A stretch of 64,000 nucleotides of DNA, taken from positions 65,163-129,162 of the forward strand of contig NZ_LMSJ01000002.1 of assembly GCF_001428105.1 (NCBI RefSeq), written 5' to 3'. Below the pieces are notes generated by a model. That model had not been told where the DNA came from. It saw nothing but the letters and a program-made list of their open reading frames with translations, and did not search any database. Below are positions 51,251 through 59,718 of this stretch, one piece after another; the first letter of the stretch is position 1, and each line of letters begins with the position of its first letter. The stretch comes from Paenibacillus sp. Soil766 (GTDB taxonomy: Bacteria; Bacillota; Bacilli; Paenibacillales; NBRC-103111). The position numbers and the translations under genes were made by a program.

Positions 51251-52371
51251 AAAGATTCAATCTCATTTTCTTTGTGTTGCTCGTATTCGTTCTGGCTACC
51301 GGCTTGCGTCTGGAGAAAAATGTGTTGGAGAAACTAGGCATGGCGATTGCAATCGGGTATGACCATGGGGAAGGCGATAAAATAAAATCTACCTATGTGA
51401 TCCATCAGATCGACCCGAATTCCAAATCCTCTGTTATGACGATTACTGGTGAGGGGCTGACTAGTAAAGGAGCTCGTGTAGCGGCGAATCGCAAATCGAA
51501 TAAGAAGGTCGTTTCAGGTCAACTGCGGGTCGCTATTTATGATTATAAGCTCGCCCAGGGAGGACTTTTACCATTGGTAGATACCTTATTTCGGGATGCC
51601 TCCATTGCCAGCACGGTTTATATGGCTGTCAGTAAAGACAGTACAGAAGAACTATTAAAGCATAAATATCTGCAGTTCCCGGATGTCGGAACCTTTATTG
51701 TAGACAGTATCCATCAGAATATTATGGACGAACAGATGGTGTCAGGCACCCTTCATGAATTCCTTTCAGCCCTATATTCTACGGCAGACCCCATGGTACC
51801 GCTGCTGCAAAGAAAAGGAGATGCCGTAGAGCTGAAAGATGTGGCTGTATTCAGTGGTGATAAAATGGTCGGCACCATCGACCCGAGTGAAGCGTTCTTC
51901 CTTAAGACGATACGAGATCGATATAAGTCGGGGAATATCGAATTGTCCTTGGACACGAATCAATTGGGAGATATCGCGAAGAATATCCAAGAAAAGACCG
52001 TGCGAGTGGTCGTCGAGAATATAGCTAGTGACAGCACGAAAAAGCTAATTAGCCAAGACCCGCTTAAATTTCAAGTTGATATTAAAATGAAGGGCATGCT
52101 GACAGAAACGTCTGCACAGTTTGATCTCGGTCAAGCCGAAGTTATTCAAGCCCTCCAAAAGCAAATGAATAAAAAGTCGGAAGCGCATATACAAGATTTA
52201 TTAAAGAAATTAACGGCTTTAAACTCGGATCCGGTTGGATTTGGAGAATTATATAGGAGTCGAGTGTACCACTCGAACCTAAAGAGTGATACATGGCATG
52301 AGATGTATAAATCTGCCTCCTATGATGTTCATGTAGACATGGAAATCGTCCGGTTGGGACAGATACAATAA
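51247..52371 (+). CDS. Spore germination receptor C subunit (GerAC family) lacking the lipobox cysteine
   Basis: 374 residues with GerAC fold features: EKLGMAIAIGYDHGEGDKI near the N terminus, VVSGQLRVAIYDYKLAQGGL in the middle, and a C-terminal domain with WHEMYKSASYDVHVDMEI. GerAC proteins normally are lipoproteins with a Gly-Cys cleavage site after the signal segment. Here the same position reads LATGLRLEKNVLE, with no cysteine in the whole protein. It should therefore be anchored by its uncleaved N-terminal helix or by its partners. It is the third gene of an intact gerA-type operon. Confidence 0.9.
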   Translation: MKRFNLIFFVLLVFVLATGLRLEKNVLEKLGMAIAIGYDHGEGDKIKSTYVIHQIDPNSKSSVMTITGEGLTSKGARVAANRKSNKKVVSGQLRVAIYDYKLAQGGLLPLVDTLFRDASIASTVYMAVSKDSTEELLKHKYLQFPDVGTFIVDSIHQNIMDEQMVSGTLHEFLSALYSTADPMVPLLQRKGDAVELKDVAVFSGDKMVGTIDPSEAFFLKTIRDRYKSGNIELSLDTNQLGDIAKNIQEKTVRVVVENIASDSTKKLISQDPLKFQVDIKMKGMLTETSAQFDLGQAEVIQALQKQMNKKSEAHIQDLLKKLTALNSDPVGFGELYRSRVYHSNLKSDTWHEMYKSASYDVHVDMEIVRLGQIQ

Positions 52372-52432
52372 CAGATAAAAAGGGTTGCCAATTAAACTGT
52401 AACCTGATAGTATACACTTAATCGAATGTGAA

Positions 52433-52577
52433 CCTTCGGGGCAGGGTGCAATTCCCTACCGGCGGTGAGGATACATGCATGCGTGTATCTCCAGCCCGCG
52501 ACTCCTAGCCAGTAATGGCTGGGACTGACTTGGTGTGATTCCAGGGCCGACGGTATAGTCCGGATGAGAGAAGGTGA
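52433..52577 (+). ncRNA. FMN riboswitch (RFN element)
   Basis: The conserved parts are all present in order: CTTCGGGGCAGGGTG, AATTCCCTACCGGCGGTGA, a variable P2 stem (ATACATGCATGCGTGTAT), CCAGCCCGCGA, GGACTGACTTGGTGTGATTC, AGGGCCGACGGTATAGTC and CGGATGAGAGAAGG. It lies upstream of the EamA transporter gene and just before a strong terminator hairpin, so FMN binding should end transcription. Confidence 0.97.
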
Positions 52578-52621
52578 AGAACAAACTTGTTAAATTTCAT
52601 TATTTAACAGGTCTGTTTGTC

Positions 52622-52657
52622 AATGCCCCCGCCATCAATTGAGCGGGGGCATTGTTC
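52622..52657 (+). terminator. Expression-platform terminator of the FMN riboswitch
   Basis: AATGCCCCCGC (52622-52632) pairs with GCGGGGGCATT (52643-52653), an 11-base perfect stem, followed by GTTCTT. A competing upstream stem (ACAAAC with GTTTGT, about 52582-52620) may act as antiterminator. Confidence 0.8.
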
Positions 52658-52700
52658 TTCGAGAAGGTTCAATTCAAAACGTTCTTAGGAGGTTTTTGAA

Positions 52701-53669
52701 TTGGAAAATGCTATTAAGTTTGGCAGTAAGGGTGCGACTTCGCAATCCTTACGTACACGTGGGATGAGCGGGATCTGGTATGTTGCACTTGGGGCAACCC
52801 TGTGGGGACTGGATCCACTGTTTCGCATCTTATTATTGAAAAGTTTTACCTCAGCGCAAATTGTATTCATCGAACATGTCCTATTGGCCATTTACGCGGT
52901 GCCCGTATTGATGAAGTATCGCCGAACTTTAGCAGGCAAGCTTTCTCTTGCTGTTATTGGAGCGATGCTCTTCATTTCTTGGGGTGGCTCGGCGATCGCC
53001 ACTATTCTATTTACCGCGGCGTTCTCTCATGGCAACGCTAATGCGATCTTGCTTCTACAGAAACTACAGCCCTTATTCGCTATTATTCTAGCTCGTGTGC
53101 TGCTCAAAGAGACATTACCGTCAAAGTTTTTCGCCTATATCGGGGTGGCCCTGTTAGGTACCTATCTGCTTACGTTCGGCCTCAAATTGCCTGGCATGGG
53201 TTTGAAGGATTTAGGTACAATAAGCTGTTTATTTTCCATATTGGCAGCTGTTTTATGGGGCGGTTCCACGGTGATGGGGAAATTCCTGCTTCAGAAGAAG
53301 TTGGATTTCCCAGTCGTGACCTCACTTCGCTTCTTGCTGGCACTTCCACTACTGACGATTGTACTGTTAGCAAGTGGGGACCATTGGCAGCTGAACGGTT
53401 CGAGTAGTGAACTGACAATTATCGCGGTAAATCTGCTGTTCCAAGCCTTTTTTCCAGGTCTAATTAGCATGCTGCTATATTATAAAGGTTTGTCCACCAC
53501 CAAAGCGTTCTTTGCAACGCTAGCTGAACTTGCCTTCCCTGCGGTAGGTGTCTGTGTGAATTGGCTTGTATTTGGTCAAAAGCTGACGATAGGTCAGCTG
53601 GTCGGTTTTATACTCATCTGGTTGACCTTATGGTTTATGAGCCGGCAGAGTAATCAGACTGAAAAATAG
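52701..53669 (+). CDS. EamA/DMT-family transporter, probable riboflavin transporter
   Basis: 322 residues, ten membrane spans of two EamA repeats (SGIWYVALGATLWGLDPLFR, then about 175 onward ILAAVLWGGSTVMGKF). EamA proteins transport varied metabolites, but direct control by an FMN riboswitch makes riboflavin or a precursor the most likely substrate. No other riboflavin gene is adjacent. The start is TTG 52701 behind AGGAGG (52688-52693). It is a single-gene unit. Confidence 0.87.
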   Translation: MENAIKFGSKGATSQSLRTRGMSGIWYVALGATLWGLDPLFRILLLKSFTSAQIVFIEHVLLAIYAVPVLMKYRRTLAGKLSLAVIGAMLFISWGGSAIATILFTAAFSHGNANAILLLQKLQPLFAIILARVLLKETLPSKFFAYIGVALLGTYLLTFGLKLPGMGLKDLGTISCLFSILAAVLWGGSTVMGKFLLQKKLDFPVVTSLRFLLALPLLTIVLLASGDHWQLNGSSSELTIIAVNLLFQAFFPGLISMLLYYKGLSTTKAFFATLAELAFPAVGVCVNWLVFGQKLTIGQLVGFILIWLTLWFMSRQSNQTEK

Positions 53670-53756
53670 AGGCTTTGGGGACAGGAAATTATCCCTAGGA
53701 GTAAATTTCTTGTTAGTCCCGCCCCAAACTCCCATCTTTCCAAAACGAGTATAACA

Positions 53757-53783
53757 TGATATATTAATATCAAAATATGATAT
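53757..53783 (+). promoter_or_regulatory. Candidate operator of the mannan regulator, copy 1
   Basis: TGATATATTAA (53757-53767), nine bases, ATGATAT (53777-53783). The same bipartite element with equal spacing lies upstream of the GH125 gene at 55021-55047. TGATAT repeats 21 bases apart, about two helical turns. Here it is 33-59 bases ahead of the regulator start, suggesting autoregulation. Confidence 0.65.
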
Positions 53784-53815
53784 AACATTTGGTTGGGTGT
53801 AGGGAGTGGGGAGCA

Positions 53816-54946
53816 ATGTCGACAGATTCAAGACCCATATATGAGCGAATATATGAAACGCTACGTGAAGAGATTCTACAACGCAAATATAACATCGGCG
53901 ACCGCGTTCCTTCCGAGAAGGAACTGGCCGACGACTATAACGTGAGCCGGATCACAAGTAAAAAGGCGCTGGAGATGCTGGCGGAAGTAGGATTGATCGT
54001 TAGGAAGCCAGGGAAAGGTTCCTTTGTTGCGGAGGAAGGCGAACCTTCTGCGGAAGTATTGTCTTCCGAGGATCGTGCCAAACATACGTTGATTGGTCTT
54101 GTTATCACCGATTTCGGCAATACGTTCGGGACGGAAATGATTTATGGTATGGAGCGTGCTTCAGCCGATAATGATAGCTTCCTTGTGCTGCGCCGCTCTT
54201 TCGGCATACCTGAGAATGAAGAGAAAGCAATTCGCTCATTTCTCGAATTAGGCGTGGATGGCATCATCGTATTTCCTGCACAAGGCGAGTTCTACAATGC
54301 GGAAATATTGAAACTTGTAATTCAGCAGTTTCCATTAGTGCTAGTAGACCGACATCTTAAAGGGGTTGCTGCGGCATCGATTAGTACGGATAATATCAGT
54401 GCTGCACGTACAGGTACGGATTACTTGCTTGATTTGGGACATAAGCAGATCTGCTTACTTACCCCTCCGCCAATGGATACCACGGCGATTGAAGATCGGA
54501 TCGAAGGCTTCGTACGTGCTCATGCGGAACGCGGGGTTCTCGTGGATCGCTCTCTATGGTTGGACGAAATTACGTCTACGCTTCCGAATTCGTTCCATCA
54601 ACCCAACATCGATCAAGATATCGAGATGATCAAGGAACATTTGCGGAGCAATCCGCACATTACTGCTCTTTTCGCGATTGAATACAATATAGCCTTACTC
54701 GCTAAAGCGGCGGTAGAGCAAATGGGACTTCACATACCTGGGGATATTTCTATTCTTTGTTTCGACAGTCCATCAACTACATTGGGCAGCGGTTATCGCT
54801 TTACGCACATGATTCAGAATGAAGATGAAATTGGCAAACTGGCTGTTGAGAACGTGCTGAAACTTAAGCGAGGCGAGAAAGTGTCCAATAAAACGACGTT
54901 GGATGCTAAGCTGATCATTGGAGAGTCAACAGGTCCAGCTAAATGA
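53816..54946 (+). CDS. GntR/LacI hybrid transcriptional regulator of the mannan locus (AraR-like layout)
   Basis: 376 residues. Residues about 1-70 are a GntR winged helix-turn-helix (RPIYERIYETLREEILQRKY, then PSEKELADDYNVSRITSKKA). The rest is a LacI-type periplasmic-binding-protein fold (IGLVITDFGNTFGTEMIYGM, VDGIIVFPAQG, DRIEGFVRAH), as in AraR. The start is ATG 53816 behind GTGGGGAGC; the frame opens 27 bases earlier. It stands directly upstream of the mannan operon and shares an operator-like motif with it. A mannose-containing sugar is the likely inducer. Confidence 0.9.
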   Translation: MSTDSRPIYERIYETLREEILQRKYNIGDRVPSEKELADDYNVSRITSKKALEMLAEVGLIVRKPGKGSFVAEEGEPSAEVLSSEDRAKHTLIGLVITDFGNTFGTEMIYGMERASADNDSFLVLRRSFGIPENEEKAIRSFLELGVDGIIVFPAQGEFYNAEILKLVIQQFPLVLVDRHLKGVAAASISTDNISAARTGTDYLLDLGHKQICLLTPPPMDTTAIEDRIEGFVRAHAERGVLVDRSLWLDEITSTLPNSFHQPNIDQDIEMIKEHLRSNPHITALFAIEYNIALLAKAAVEQMGLHIPGDISILCFDSPSTTLGSGYRFTHMIQNEDEIGKLAVENVLKLKRGEKVSNKTTLDAKLIIGESTGPAK

Positions 54947-54982
54947 GGGTAACCCCTACAACTCATAAACAATGCCTGCATC

Positions 54983-55015
54983 GAAGATTGCTAACCTAGC
55001 AATCTTCTTTTTTTT
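54983..55015 (+). terminator. Terminator after the mannan regulator gene
   Basis: GAAGATTGC (54983-54991) pairs with GCAATCTTC (54999-55007), followed by eight T's. Confidence 0.88.
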
Positions 55016-55020
55016 ATAGT

Positions 55021-55047
55021 TGATATATTAAATGGATTAAATGATAT
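55021..55047 (+). promoter_or_regulatory. Candidate operator of the mannan regulator, copy 2
   Basis: TGATATATTAA (55021-55031), nine bases, ATGATAT (55041-55047), identical in sequence and spacing to the element ahead of the regulator gene. It lies 24 bases upstream of the GH125 -35 box. Confidence 0.65.
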
Positions 55048-55070
55048 GTGAATAATATAATAAATACATA

Positions 55071-55119
55071 TTGACATAATGTTTTACTGTCGCCTATAAT
55101 CATAAATGTAAGCGTTTCA
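55071..55119 (+). promoter_or_regulatory. Sigma-A promoter with overlapping cre site for the mannan operon
   Basis: TTGACA (55071-55076) and TATAAT (55095-55100) are both perfect hexamers, 18 bases apart. TGTAAGCGTTTCA (55107-55119) matches the cre consensus and covers the expected transcription start. CcpA should block this promoter when glucose is plentiful. Confidence 0.85.
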
Positions 55120-55147
55120 TTTCCGAGTAAGGGAGCTGATTCACCCG

Positions 55148-56458
55148 ATGAGGAAAACTCCAGTGTTGCCGACATCAATGAGCAATCTCATTCATCATGT
55201 AAGTAACGAGCTACATAAGGTTGAACGGCCGAAGCTCGCAGCGATGTTCGGCGAATGCTTCGCAAATACATTTCAAACTACGATTCAACAGCTGGAAGAT
55301 GATTCAACGTTCGTTATAACAGGTGATATACCAGCTATGTGGCTCCGCGACTCTTCAGCCCAAGTTCGGACGTATCTGCTGCTAGCGAAAGAAGATCCTC
55401 AGATTGCCGACATGATTGAGGGTGTCGTTAAGCGACAAGTTCTGTACATTGGGCTTGATCCGTATGCGAATGCCTTCAATAAAGAACCCCATGGCGCAGG
55501 TCATCAGCAAGATATCACACAAATGAGCCCCTGGATTTGGGAACGTAAATACGAAATTGATTCTCTCTGCTACCCCATTCAACTTAGTTACTTGTTATGG
55601 AAGGTAACGGGCCGTACCACCCAATTCACGGACGATTTTCGATCTGCCGCTCTTTCGATTCTTCATCTCTGGCGGGTAGAACAAGAACATGAAACCCAAT
55701 CTCCTTATCGCTTCCAACGGTTGAATTGTCCGCCTACAGATACCTTAACAAGAGAAGGACTCGGCAGTGAAGTTAGCTATACCGGGATGACCTGGTCTGG
55801 TTTTCGCCCGAGTGATGATGCTTGTACGTATGGTTATTTGGTTCCATCGAACATGTTCGCGGTTGTGGTGCTTGGGTATTTGGTCGAGATCGCAAATGAG
55901 GTTTGGCAAGATACGGAAGTCAGCAAGGAAGCTCTTCGGCTGGCAGCTGAAATTAGAAATGGCATCGAGACCAGCGGGATCATCCAGCATCCTACGTTAG
56001 GCGCCATGTATGCATATGAGACGGACGGTCTCGGAGCTTATCATCTGATGGATGATGCCAATGTTCCGAGCCTGCTCTCCATTCCATACTTAGGCTACAC
56101 GGACATATCAGATCCAATGTATCAGCGCACACGGAACTTCGTTTTAAGTGAAGCGAATCCTTACTATTATAAGGGTAAAGTTGCTGAAGGCATTGGCAGT
56201 CCGCATACACCAGAGCGTTACATTTGGCCGATTTCGCTTGCCGTTCAAGGGCTTACGGCTTCTAGCCGTGAAGAAAAGCTTCGCTTATTGGATCTATTGG
56301 CCGATACCGATGCGGGAACGGGATTTATGCACGAAGGCTTTCACGTAGACGATCCAGCGAAGTTTACGCGTCCGTGGTTCTCATGGGCCAACGCCATGTT
56401 TAGTGAGCTAGTGTTAGATGTTTGCGGGCATTCGATTATGAAAATAGTTCGGACGTGA
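55148..56458 (+). CDS. Exo-alpha-1,6-mannosidase, glycoside hydrolase family 125
   Basis: 436 residues, alpha/alpha-barrel family GH125. Family hallmarks are MWLRDSSAQVRTYL (about 58-71) with the key Asp, NAFNKEPHGAGHQQD, WERKYEIDSLCYPIQL and GMTWSGFRPSDDACTYGY. No signal peptide, so it trims imported alpha-1,6-mannooligosaccharides inside the cell from the non-reducing end. The ATG follows AAGGGAGCTG. It is the first gene of the mannan operon and sits under a perfect promoter with a cre site. Confidence 0.93.
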   Translation: MRKTPVLPTSMSNLIHHVSNELHKVERPKLAAMFGECFANTFQTTIQQLEDDSTFVITGDIPAMWLRDSSAQVRTYLLLAKEDPQIADMIEGVVKRQVLYIGLDPYANAFNKEPHGAGHQQDITQMSPWIWERKYEIDSLCYPIQLSYLLWKVTGRTTQFTDDFRSAALSILHLWRVEQEHETQSPYRFQRLNCPPTDTLTREGLGSEVSYTGMTWSGFRPSDDACTYGYLVPSNMFAVVVLGYLVEIANEVWQDTEVSKEALRLAAEIRNGIETSGIIQHPTLGAMYAYETDGLGAYHLMDDANVPSLLSIPYLGYTDISDPMYQRTRNFVLSEANPYYYKGKVAEGIGSPHTPERYIWPISLAVQGLTASSREEKLRLLDLLADTDAGTGFMHEGFHVDDPAKFTRPWFSWANAMFSELVLDVCGHSIMKIVRT

Positions 56459-56538
56459 TGCTAGGTTATATGGGGGCAACCCCGTTTAACATAGGCATGG
56501 AAAAGTAAACTTGTTTCATATAAAAGGGAGGAAGAATC

Positions 56539-57870
56539 ATGAAAAAATGGATGACTGTCATAACCGCTGTAACCTTAACACTCAGCCTAGCAGCTTGTTC
56601 AACGAAAACAGACACGGATACAGCAGCAAGTACGAAACCTGAGGGAACAGCAGCATCGACAACAGCGGCAACGACTGCGCCAGCAGCCAAAGCTCCTGTA
56701 GAAATCACTTTCTGGGGTGACTGGGGCGGTGAAGGTGAAAAGCAGTTCGTCATGATGGCAGATGCCTTTAATAAATCCCAAGATAGAATCAAAGTGAAAT
56801 ACGTATTGCAGGAAGATATGATTACGAAATTTCTAACGGCTGCGAGTTCAGGCGGCTCACCAGATGTAATGTTTTGGGATAGATGGCGGACCTCCCTCTA
56901 TGCCTCCAAAAATGTCCTTCATCCTATTGATGACTATATGAAGAGAGATAACATTAAGCGTACCGATTACTATGATGAAGCATTGAAAGAACTGTCTTCC
57001 GGCGATAAATTGTATGGTCTTCCTTTAACAGTTGATGCGAGAGCACTCTTTTATAATAAAAAATTATTCGCTGAAAAAGGACTTCAACCGCCGAAAACAT
57101 GGGAAGAGCTGGAGAATGCTGCTAAGCAGTTAACCGTATGGGAAGGCGATAAGCTGGTTCGCTCTGGGATGTCAATGAACGATAATGGTCTGTTCAATAT
57201 GTGGCTGCAGCAAGCAGGCGGCTCCATGGTAACCAGCGATTTGAAGAAAACGAACTTCAATAACGACCAAGGCAAGCAGGTGCTTGATTTCTGGGATAAA
57301 CTGATCAACAAAGATAAGGTGTATAAAGTTGGTTTTGAAAAAGGTTTAGGGGAAGGCACAGATGCCTTCGTAACAGGGAAAGTGGCGATGACTTACACAG
57401 GTCCTTGGATGCTGTCTACGTATAAGAAATATGGCAAAGAACTTGATTTCGGCGTTGTTCCTCCACCAACTGGACCTGGCGGTGGTAAAGGAAGCGTTAT
57501 GGGTGGTTTCGGTCTCGTAATTCCTGCTGGCTCCAAGCACAAAGAGGAAGCATGGGAATTCGAGAAATGGTGGTTAGCGAATAAGGATAATGCACTCCTG
57601 TGGGCCAAAACAAGTATGAACCTTCCTGGCTTCAAGCCAGCCTTACAGGATCCATTCTTCAAAGATGATCCGAACTGGAAGCCGTTCATGGATACGTTGG
57701 AGTTCGCGAAGATTCGTCCACAGCATCCTGGTTACTCCGTTATGGAAGTGGATGGGCTGATGCCGAACTTGGATCTATTCGTGCAAGGCAAGCAGGATGC
57801 GGCAACAACCTTGAAGAAGGGGCAAGAGCAAGGGGATAAGCTGCTCGATCAGAACGCGGCAGGCAAGTAA
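56539..57870 (+). CDS. Extracellular sugar-binding lipoprotein of the mannan importer
   Basis: 443 residues, family-1 binding protein. The lipobox is LSLAAC (Cys about residue 20), then an alanine/threonine-rich linker to about residue 50. EITFWGDWGGEG and the conserved PKTWEELENAAKQLT, MTYTGPWML segments confirm the fold. AGGGAGGAAG precedes the ATG. It should bind alpha-1,6-mannooligosaccharides released by the secreted GH76 enzyme and deliver them to the two permeases downstream. Confidence 0.92.
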   Translation: MKKWMTVITAVTLTLSLAACSTKTDTDTAASTKPEGTAASTTAATTAPAAKAPVEITFWGDWGGEGEKQFVMMADAFNKSQDRIKVKYVLQEDMITKFLTAASSGGSPDVMFWDRWRTSLYASKNVLHPIDDYMKRDNIKRTDYYDEALKELSSGDKLYGLPLTVDARALFYNKKLFAEKGLQPPKTWEELENAAKQLTVWEGDKLVRSGMSMNDNGLFNMWLQQAGGSMVTSDLKKTNFNNDQGKQVLDFWDKLINKDKVYKVGFEKGLGEGTDAFVTGKVAMTYTGPWMLSTYKKYGKELDFGVVPPPTGPGGGKGSVMGGFGLVIPAGSKHKEEAWEFEKWWLANKDNALLWAKTSMNLPGFKPALQDPFFKDDPNWKPFMDTLEFAKIRPQHPGYSVMEVDGLMPNLDLFVQGKQDAATTLKKGQEQGDKLLDQNAAGK

Positions 57871-57922
57871 ATAGACGCCAAGGGGAAGAGGATTCTTCCC
57901 CTTTCTTGTAAGGAGGAAATCT

Positions 57923-58810
57923 ATGGCATCGGTCAGCAAACTAAGCCGGCATCAAGCTAGGATGGGATACGTGTTCATTACGCCGACAATCGTTCTGTTT
58001 GTCATATTTACCATAATTCCCGTGATCATGGCGCTATATCTAAGCTTCACGAATTATGACATTGTGAGCAAAAATGATTGGGTTGGCTTGGATAACTACA
58101 AGCGACTAGTGGATGATCCGACTTTTTGGACGACATTAAAAAATGTTTTGTTCTATTCAGTGCTGTATATTCCGCTGAACATTGCCATCTCCTTATCCAT
58201 GGCTGTTCTCTTTATGCGTAAACGGATAGGTGTGAAACTCTTTCGTACCGCAGGTTATTTACCAACGTTAACATCAGGCGTTGCAGCAGCAACCGTTTGG
58301 ATTTGGCTTCTGAATCCAGAATTTGGACTTGTGAATGAGCTGCTGAGCAAAATAGGCATAACAGGACCTTCGTGGCTAGCAGAGATGCCCTATGCGATGA
58401 TCTCCATCGTAGTCGTCACCTTATGGCAATCCGTGGGTGCGAACATGATTATCTATTTAGCCGGACTGAACGGTGTACCCGATCATCTGTATGAATCGGC
58501 AAAACTGGATGGCGCGAATACTTGGCAATCGTTCCGCTACATCACATGGCCTGTTCTAAGGCCGACGACTTTTTTCGTAAGCACGATGGCGATCATTGGC
58601 GCACTTCAGCTCTTCGATCAAGCCTATGTTTTAACCAAAGGCGGTCCTGCGAACTCGACCAAGACGACGGTATATTACATCTATCAGCAAGGGTTCGGGC
58701 AGTTGCAAATGGGATACGCGGACGCGATGGCATTCGCATTGTCGCTTCTAATCCTGATATTCTCGCTCATTAATATGAAACTTAATAAAGAAGAAGATGC
58801 CATGATATAG
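57923..58810 (+). CDS. ABC importer permease of the mannan locus (MalF/UgpA type)
   Basis: 295 residues with about six spans (GYVFITPTIVLFVIFTIIPV first). The EAA loop is YESAKLDGANTWQSFRYITW. It follows the binding-protein gene with AAGGAGGAAA. It forms the transport channel with the next gene and relies on a shared ATPase elsewhere. Confidence 0.93.
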   Translation: MASVSKLSRHQARMGYVFITPTIVLFVIFTIIPVIMALYLSFTNYDIVSKNDWVGLDNYKRLVDDPTFWTTLKNVLFYSVLYIPLNIAISLSMAVLFMRKRIGVKLFRTAGYLPTLTSGVAAATVWIWLLNPEFGLVNELLSKIGITGPSWLAEMPYAMISIVVVTLWQSVGANMIIYLAGLNGVPDHLYESAKLDGANTWQSFRYITWPVLRPTTFFVSTMAIIGALQLFDQAYVLTKGGPANSTKTTVYYIYQQGFGQLQMGYADAMAFALSLLILIFSLINMKLNKEEDAMI

Positions 58811-58822
58811 GAGAGGTGGACA

Positions 58823-59689
58823 ATGAAACAAAACTATTTGTATACGACGATGTTGTATGTCATATCCATCGCGCTCTGCCTGGTCATGGTGATCCCCTTT
58901 GTTTGGAGTCTAATCACCTCGATCAGACCGGATGAAGAGATTTTCATGCTGCCGATCAGGTGGATTCCTTCTAGCTTGACGTTTTCGCACTATGTGAAGG
59001 CATTCGAGTTAGTTCCATTTGGCCTATATTTCAAAAATTCCTTTTACTTGGCCTTCATGGGCGTCATGTTTAACCTGCTGTTAGGTTCATTAAGCGGGTA
59101 TGCTTTCGCTAAGCTTCGATTTAAAGGTCGAGACACGATGTTCAAAATTTTGCTCGCCGCCATGATGATTCCTGGTGTCGTCACTTTGATTCCGCAATTT
59201 TTCGTTCTCAAGCATATCCCTTTTGTAGGCGGGAATGATTGGCTTGGCGGTGGCGGTAATGGTCTGTTGAATACGTTCTGGGCTGTTATTTTACCAGGAG
59301 CATCGGGATCATTTGCAGTATTTTTTATGCGGCAGTTTTTCGTATCCCTACCGAGTGATCTGCAAGAGGTGTCACGCATTGAGGGGAGCGGTGAGCTCCG
59401 TATTTATTGGAACATTTATATGCCACTGGCGAAGCCAGCTTTAGCCACATTAGGTATTTTCACTTTTCAAGCAGGCTGGAATAGCTTTCTCGGACCGCTC
59501 ATTATGCTGAACGATCCCGCTAAGAAAACGATTCAGTTAGGCTTGGCCGCATTTACGTATAACAAGCAGGTTGATTTCGGACCTTTGATGGCTGGGGCTT
59601 TGATCGCAGTCGTTCCCATATTGATTCTGTTCCTGCTTTTACAGAAGTATTTCGTGCAGGGTATTGCTTTTACGGGGACCAAGGGGTAA
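58823..59689 (+). CDS. ABC importer permease of the mannan locus (MalG/UgpE type)
   Basis: 288 residues, about six spans. The EAA loop is LQEVSRIEGSGELRIYWNIY followed by MPLAKP, and the C terminus is QKYFVQGIAFTGTKG. The ATG follows GGAGAGGTGG, 12 bases after the partner permease. It is coupled in order binding protein, permease, permease, GH76, GH76. Confidence 0.93.
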   Translation: MKQNYLYTTMLYVISIALCLVMVIPFVWSLITSIRPDEEIFMLPIRWIPSSLTFSHYVKAFELVPFGLYFKNSFYLAFMGVMFNLLLGSLSGYAFAKLRFKGRDTMFKILLAAMMIPGVVTLIPQFFVLKHIPFVGGNDWLGGGGNGLLNTFWAVILPGASGSFAVFFMRQFFVSLPSDLQEVSRIEGSGELRIYWNIYMPLAKPALATLGIFTFQAGWNSFLGPLIMLNDPAKKTIQLGLAAFTYNKQVDFGPLMAGALIAVVPILILFLLLQKYFVQGIAFTGTKG

Positions 59690-59718
59690 TAGCACGTCAG
59701 ACATGAAGGTGAATCCGA

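Noticed and set aside
53670-53740. Terminator after the EamA transporter
   Set aside because: TTTGGGG and CCCCAAA could pair around a long interrupted loop, but there is no clean stem followed by a T-run.
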